Shown here: positions 57,701 to 64,000 of the stretch, one piece after another
How positions within the stretch are numbered: position 1 is the first letter of the stretch
Layout: each line of letters begins with the position of its first letter
From: Lepisosteus oculatus
Taxonomy: Eukaryota > Chordata > Actinopteri > Semionotiformes > Lepisosteidae
Direction of reading: 5' to 3'
DNA: 64,000 nt
NCBI RefSeq assembly: GCF_040954835.1
Contig: NC_090717.1
Span: 186,001 to 250,000 of the forward strand
Notes under the pieces: generated by a model
What the model was told of the DNA's origin: nothing
The model's database searches: none
Seen by the model: the letters and a program-made list of their open reading frames with translations, nothing else
Translations under genes and position numbers: made by a program

Positions 57701-59045
57701 CACTATACTGTACTGACCCCCCAATGTACTGACCCTCCCTCACTATACTGTACTGACCCTCCCTCACTATACTGTACTGACCCCCCACTGTACTGACCCT
57801 CCCTCACTATACTGTACTGACCCCCCACTGTACTGACCCTCCTTCACTATACTGTACTGACCCTCCCTCACTATACTGTACTGACCCCCCACTGTACTGA
57901 CCCCCCTCACTATACTGTACTGACCCCCCTCACTATACTGTACTGACCCCTCGCACTATACTGTACTGACCCCCCACTGTACTAACCCTCCCCCACTATA
58001 CTGTACTGACCCCCCTCACTATACTGTACTGACCCTCCCTCACTATACTGTACTGACCCCCCTCACTATACTGTACTTACCCCTCGCACTATACTGTACT
58101 GACCCCCCTCACTATACTGTACTGACCCTCCATCACTATACTGTACTGACCCCCACTATACTGTACTGACCCTCCCTCACTATACTGTACTGACCCCTCG
58201 CACTATACTGTACTGACCCCCCACTGTACTGACCCCCCACTGTACTGACCCCCCTCACTATACTGTACTGACCCTCCATCACTATACTGTAGTGACCCCC
58301 ACTATACTGTACTGACCCCCTTCACTATACTGTACTGACCCCCCAATGTACTGACCCTCCCTCACTATACTGTACTGACCCTCCCTCAGTGTACTGTACT
58401 GACCCCCCACTGTACTAACCCTCCCCCACTATACTGTACTGACCCCCCTCACTATACTGTACTGACCCTCCCTCACTATACTGTACTGACCCCCCTCACT
58501 ATACTGTACTTACCCCTCGCACTATACTGTACTGACCCCCCTCACTATACTGTACTGACCCTCCATCACTATACTGTACTGACCCCCACTATACTGTACT
58601 GACCCTCCCTCACTATACTGTACTGACCCCTCGCACTATACTGTACTGACCCCCCACTGTACTGACCCCCCACTGTACTGACCCCCCTCACTATACTGTA
58701 CTGACCCTCCATCACTATACTGTAGTGACCCCCACTATACTGTACTGACCCCCTTCACTATACTGTACTGACCCCCCAATGTACTGACCCTCCCTCACTA
58801 TACTGTACTGACCCTCCCTCAGTGTACTGTACTGACCCTCCCCGTACTGACCCTCCCTCACTATACTGTACTGACCCTCCCTCAGTGTACTGTACTGCCC
58901 CCCCTGTAAAGTACTGAGCCCCTCCCTGTACTGTACTGTACTGAGCCCCCCACTGTGAAGTACTGAGCCCCTCCCTGTACTGTACTGGCCCCCCACTGTA
59001 CTGTACTGAGCCCCTCACTGTAAAGTACTGACCCCCAACAGTACT
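45707..59045. repeat. 13.3 kb satellite-like array in the CABP1 intron
   Basis: Hundreds of units of about 13-22 bases alternate between types such as cactatactgtactgaccc and cactgtactgacc with C-rich linkers (cccc, ctcc, ctccct, ctccat, cctcg). The array starts about 20 bases after the L-CaBP1 exon donor. It ends with a different sub-type containing gtaaagtactgagcccctcc (56940-57050 and 58898-59035). Higher-order copies are evident, for example 52561-53855 and 53938-55232 (offset 1377). Many - strand frames (GGQYSIVREGQYSGGSVQYS) are artefacts. Confidence 0.97.
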
Positions 59046-60699
59046 GTAGTATCCAACACTGCACTGCAGTGCCGGCCATGTGTAAGTTTTGGGGTGGCCC
59101 CTGTGCTGCGCCCCGCTAGAGCAGTGGAGGTTCCATGCCGGACACCGGGCACTGAGCCAGGGAGAGGGAGAAGCACCCTGTGATTGTGACCCTGTGACCT
59201 CATGGTTTGCTGGGGCAGAGCTCAGTGCCTTCTGCTTGGCAGGTCCCACACAACAACTGCTGGACATGTTACAGTCTGTCTCCTCTTGTCCAGGGTGCTG
59301 GGACTATCCTGAGCCCGAAAGGCCTTCCTCAAGAAACTCCTGATTCAGGTGTTAATGATGATGATGATGGCAAAAAAGAACATCTCTGTTAGTGTCCGAG
59401 CCCAGCTGGTGCAGAAGGGTCGGCCACGGGTGTAAACGCAGCTGGCGGTTCTGGTTGGGTTGTGTTGCACAGAATGCTGTACATTACTGGACGAGTGCAG
59501 CTCTATCCCAGGAGGCACTGCAGGACTGCTACAAGAACCGAAGAGATTCCTACTGCGCTTTCAGAAGCACTGGATTGTGGAGCGACCGGGCGGTGGTGGC
59601 TGCTACTATGTCATGGAGGATATTTTGGACAACATCCCCTGCATGCCCGCCTGGTGCTGGCAGAAAGGCCAGGCTGTTGCCAGCATTGTGCAGCGGCTGC
59701 TCTGTGGGACGGGGGTCACTGCGCTCGGTGTCCCAGAGACAAGGCGGTGAATGAGGGAGCTGCGATGGGACACACAGCAGGCTCGGCCCTGCTCCCGGTG
59801 CGGGTCAAGCTGGGATTGTCAGGACACTGTAGTGACATGCTAATAGTTTGGTAATAGCTCAGCAATGGCACTGTAACTACACTGTTGCTGTACTTCAGTG
59901 TGGCAGGAGGAATAACAGTGTAATTGTGTAGTAATTGCCCGGTAATGGCAACACTAGTGTTAAGGCACAGTAACAGGAACATCAGCCTGCAGCAGTGCTG
60001 TGATGGGCACTGCAGAGTCCTGGTGAGTCCTGGCATTCCAGGGCTCCTCTGAGGGCCCTTAACATCAGGGCCATCAGGCTGCAGAAGTAGCTTCTTCTTC
60101 TACTGTCCGGATGCTGGCTAGCCAATCAGACTGCTTGACCCAGCTGTGACCTTGGGAGCTGTCAGTCACGTGCTCGCCGCCCTGGATCGTGCTGTTGTGT
60201 GACATCATTGCAAAGCTGCTGTGTGATTGGTTGATTTGCTTGTTACTAGTGGTGCATGAAGGGCTTGATTGGCTGCCTGTGAGTCAGGAAGGGGGGGGGG
60301 GGCAGCTCTGTCACTCCCACCCCAGTGACCAGACGCCAGCTCTCCCCTGCGTCCAGCTCACTGCTTTCCACAGGAGGTCCTGTCCTTCTTTGGAACAAAT
60401 CAAATGTACTACTTCTCAGAAGAAAAATCTAGCAATTTCCATAAACTCCCCATACAATTAGTGCTGCTTTTTTCATGCTGTAGTTAAACAGATACAGAGA
60501 GTCCGCTAAGAGCGAGCTGTGATTTGCAGTGACTTGTGCAGACACACAGGAGCAAGCAGTCGTGTGCAGTGGGCATAAGGAAAGTAGGGTGATTTGAGAC
60601 AAGAATCCTGATATCCCACCTGGAATCTGAGCCAACAACCTTCCAGGATCATACCACACTGCTCTCGCTTGGGTCAGATTTAAACTGACCTCCTCAATG
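59046..60699. other. CABP1 intron, unexplained unique sequence
   Basis: No EF-hand exon was found. A + strand frame at about 59460-59750 includes RFLLRFQKHWIVERPGGGGC and YYVMEDILDN and later CMPAWCWQKGQAVASIVQRL before TGA. It is less repetitive than other frames in the window, but no family was recognised. It has no clear splice sites and may be an old repeat or chance. A GATGATGAT run is at 59355-59370 and a G run at 60290-60301. Confidence 0.35.
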
Positions 60700-61768
60700 T
60701 GCTGTCCGTTACTATCCATTATTGGCCACTACTGTTCCTTACTGCCTGTTACTGCCCAATACTGCCCGTTACTGCCTGTTACTGCTCATTACTGCTCATT
60801 ACTGCCCGTTACTGCCCATTACTGCCCATTACTGCCTGTTACTGCCTGTTACTGCTTATTATTGCCCATTACTGCCCAATACTGCTCATTACTGCCCGTT
60901 ACTGCCCATTATTGCCATTACTGCCCAATACTGCCCATTACTGCCTGTTACTGCTCATTACTGCCTGTTACTGCCCATTATTGCCCATTACTGCCCGTTA
61001 CTGCCCGTTACTGCCCGTTACTGCCTGTTACTGCTCATTATTGCCCATTACTGCCCAATACTGCTCATTACTGCCCGTTACTGCCCATTATTGCCATTAC
61101 TGCCCAATACTGCCCGTTACTGCCCGTTACTGCCTGTTACTGCCTGTTACTGCCCGTTACTGCCCGTTACTGCCCGTTACTGCCCATTATTGCCCATTAC
61201 TGCCCAATACTGCTCATTACAGCCCGTTACTGCCCATTATTGCCATTACTGCCCAATACTGCTCATTACTGCCCGTTACTGCCCATTATTGCCATTACTG
61301 CCCGTTACTGCCCGTTACTGCCCGTTACTGCCCATTATTGCCCATTACTGCCCAATACTGCCCGTTACTGCCCGTTACTGCCTGTTACTGATCATTACTG
61401 CCCATTATTGCCTGTTACTGTGTTACTGATTGTTACTACCCGTTACTGCCCTTTACTCCCTATTGCTGCTTGTTAATGCCCATTACTGCCCGTTACTGCC
61501 CATTACTGCCTATTACTGCCTGTTACTGTTCATTACTGCCAGTTACTGGCAGTTACTGCCAGTTACTGCCTGTTACTGCCCATTACTGCCTGTTACTGCT
61601 CATTACTGCTCATTACTGCCCATTACTGCTCATTACTGTTCATTACTGCCTGTTATTGTTCATTACTGTCCATTATTGCCTGTTACTGTGTTACTGATTG
61701 TTACTACCCGTTACTGCCCTTTACTCCCCATTACTGCTTGTTACTGCCTGTTTTTCTCCAATATACAA
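60700..61768. repeat. 10-base repeat (TTACTGCCCR)n, about 105 copies
   Basis: Units ttactgcccg, ttactgccca, ttactgcctg, ttactgctca and attgccc variants repeat with a very regular 10-base period; a 9-base step (attgccatta) recurs in blocks near 60910, 61090, 61240 and 61290. All three + frames are open and read LLPVTAHYCP-like strings, which are artefacts. Confidence 0.95.
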
Positions 61769-62507
61769 AGGCTTCTAGCCAGCATATGGAAAGAATAACA
61801 TGTTTGGTGTGCATCTAAGAGCCTGTTTGTTACATGACATGGCTTAAGTACTGCACACAATTAACATATCAGTTCTATATTGGATGTATAGACATTTATT
61901 ATAAATGTTAAGTGCACTAACTAAATTGGCCATGTGTCTATTACAAATGTAATGTTAAACTAGCACTGTCACTGAATTCATGTTTATCTATATTCAATTA
62001 TTTTCATCCTTAATCTCCTTGGGAACTTAATTTTGCCACAACGGAAAAGAGACACATCTCTGTAGAAGTTGTTCAATTCAGTGCTGGCAATTTCTGATAG
62101 TATTTAATTTGCACTATTTTCAGTCATCATGACTGTACTGTTGGTTTTAAAATCTTCAAGATGGGTTTGTAATGTGTTTAAATCCACCACAGATTAATGT
62201 GTTTTGTTACTACATTGTGTGGAAATATAAAATTGGAAGCAGCATTAAATCTCACTCTTTTGCCTCAGGCCCTATGCAGCTGTGAGCTCTGGTGTGTTAG
62301 TGTTGGGCCCTCGTTGTGCCTGGTGTTGTTTTATAGTCAGAGTCTGGTGTTTGAACCACAAGAGCAGCACTGATGTCCTTAAGCAGATCAGGACACAGCG
62401 GAGCCTATGCTGTCCTGTGGACTCCAGCTCCCCCAGTCGCCCTCCGCTCCACCCCTGTCTCTCCATGTGGGGAACCTCGCAGAGTCCCTGATGCACACAG
62501 TGTTGGA
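61769..62507. other. AT-rich intron or intergenic sequence, nothing recognised
   Basis: Single-copy-like AT-rich DNA to about 62260, then mixed sequence. No exon with CaBP similarity is visible. Confidence 0.5.
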
Positions 62508-63960
62508 GGCAGTGACTGAGGCAGAGTGTTGGAGGCAGTGACTGAGGCAGAGTGTTGGAGGTAGTGACTGAGGCAGAGTGTTGGAGGCAGTGACTGAGGC
62601 AGAGTGGTGGAGGCAGTGAATGAGACAGTGACTGAGGCAGAGTGGTGGAGGCAGTGACTGAGGCAGAGTGTTGCAGGTAGGGAATGAGGCAGTGACTAAG
62701 GCAGAGTGTTGGAGGTAGTGAATTAGGTAGTGTGATGGAGGTATTGAATGAGACAGTGACTGAGGCAGAGTGGTGGAGGTAGGGATGAGGTAGTGACTGA
62801 GGCAGAGTGTTGGAGGCAGTGACTGAGGCAGAGTGTTGGAGGCAGTGACTGAGGCAGAGTGTTGGAGGTAGTGACTGAGGCAGAGTGGTGGAGGCAGTGA
62901 ATGAGACAGTGACTGAGGCAGAGTGGTGGAGGCAGTGACTGAGGCAGAGTGTTGCAGGTAGGGAATGAGGCAGTGACTGAGGCAGAGTTTTAGAGGTAGT
63001 GAATGAGGCAGAGACTGAGGCAGAGTGGTGGAGGCAGTGAATGAGACAGTGACTGAGGCAGAGTGGTGGAGGTAGGGAATGAGGTAGTGACTGAGGCAGG
63101 GTGATGGAGGTAGTGAATGAGGCAGAGTGGTGGAGGCAGTGAATGAGACAGTGACTGAGGCAGAGTGGTGGAGGCAGTGACTGAGGCAGAGTGTTGGAGG
63201 TAGTGACTGAGGCAGAGTGGTGGAGGCAGTGAATGAGACAGTGACTGAGGCAGAGTGGTGGAGGCAGTGACTGAGGCAGAGTGTTGCAGGTAGGGAATGA
63301 GGCAGTGACTGAGGCAGAGTGTTGGAGGTAGTGAATTAGGTAGTGTGATGGAGGTATTGAATGAGACAGTGACTGAGGCAGAGTGTTGGAGGTAGTGAAT
63401 GAGGCAGAGACTGAGGCAGAGTGGTGGAGGTAGGGAATGAGGTAGTGACTGAGGCAGGGTGATGGAGGTAGTGACTGAGGCAGGGTGATGGAGGTAGTGA
63501 CTGAGGCAGAGTGGTGGAGGTAGGGAATGAGGTAGTGACTGAGGCAGGGTGATGGAGGTAGTGAATGAGGCAGAGTGGTGGAGGTAGGGAATGAGGTAGT
63601 GACTGAGGCAGGGTGATGGAGGTAGTGAATGAGGCAGAGTGGTGGAGGTAGGGAATGAGGTAGTGACTGAGGCAGGGTGATGGAGGTAGTGAATGAGGCA
63701 GAGTGGTGGAGGTATTGGATGAGACAGTGACTGAGGCAGAGTGTTGGAGGTAGTGAATGAGGCAGAGACTGAGGCAGAGTGGTGGAGGCAGTGAATGAGA
63801 CAGTGACTGAGGCAGAGTGGTGGAGGTAGGGAATGAGGTAGTGACTGAGGCAGGGTGATGGAGGTAGTGAATGAGGCAGAGTGGTGGAGGTATTGGATGA
63901 GACAGTGACTGAGGCAGAGTGTTGGAGGTAGTGACTGAGGCAGAGTGATGGAGGTAGGAA
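62508..63960. repeat. 26-base minisatellite with higher-order copies
   Basis: The unit is gtgactgaggcagagtgttg plus gaggca, with alternatives gtgaatgagaca, tagggaatgaggta and gcagggtgatggaggta. Blocks recur, for example 62529-62700 resembles 62824-62990 and 63140-63310, indicating multi-unit duplication. The array ends just before the window edge, where gaaggtcccagaggggtggc begins unique sequence. Confidence 0.93.
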
Positions 63961-64000
63961 GGTCCCAGAGGGGTGGCCAGGTAGGCAGGTTGCTCTGATG

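Noticed and set aside
45707-59045. CRISPR-like regular repeats
   Set aside because: There are no unique spacers of constant length; the units are simple tandem repeats in a vertebrate intron.
60697-61798. Three overlapping + frames of over 200 codons (LLPVTAHYCP)
   Set aside because: Produced by the 10-base repeat, which is open in all frames.
45688-64000. CABP1 EF-hand exons (starting DRSLRPEE)
   Set aside because: Looked for in the + frames after 45687 and not found; they presumably lie beyond the window.

Overview
This is vertebrate nuclear DNA, most likely from a ray-finned fish. The guess of a non-teleost such as gar, bowfin or sturgeon rests on the repeat flavour only and is weak. Introns with GT-AG borders, 5S-rRNA-derived and tRNA-derived SINEs, pogo-like DNA elements, LINE tails and very large minisatellites are all visible. 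Three genes can be recognised by reading the exons. RNF10 is on the + strand and complete, with 17 coding exons at 4924-13875. POP5 is on the - strand and complete, with 5 coding exons at 17181-15929. CABP1 (caldendrin/CaBP1) is on the + strand and represented only by its alternative 5' exons. The order and orientation RNF10(+) POP5(-) CABP1(+) is that of human 12q24.31, so this is a conserved syntenic block.

Layout: 1-1275 is a minisatellite. 1.3-2.4 kb is a CpG-rich island without a recognisable gene. 2.5-3.0 kb is a 5S-derived SINE. The RNF10 promoter lies at about 4.47-4.92 kb. RNF10 introns carry another SINE, a tRNA-SINE, a fold-back element and several minisatellites. Two of those minisatellites are built from the end of an RNF10 exon plus its splice donor. 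RNF10 and POP5 converge on a 2 kb shared 3' region. POP5 and CABP1 diverge across 9 kb filled with DNA transposons, SINE/LINE relics and a CA-rich minisatellite with a splice-donor motif on the - strand. The caldendrin first coding exon is at 26328-26993. The S/L-CaBP1 first coding exon is at 37200-37244. The L-CaBP1-specific second exon is at 45502-45687. The EF-hand exons were not found and should lie beyond base 64000.

About 45 percent of the window by rough addition is tandem repeat. The largest array, about 13.3 kb (45707-59045), fills the CABP1 intron immediately after the L-CaBP1 exon and shows nested recent duplications (offsets 1377, 1525, 433 and 1958 bases). Many of the unrelated arrays have units of 35-41 bases. 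Almost all long open frames apart from the exons above are read-through of these arrays and are not reported as genes.

The genes do not form a pathway. RNF10 is a RING E3 ligase, POP5 an RNase P/MRP protein and CABP1 a neuronal calcium sensor. The least ordinary feature is the repeated association of minisatellites with splice-site sequence.
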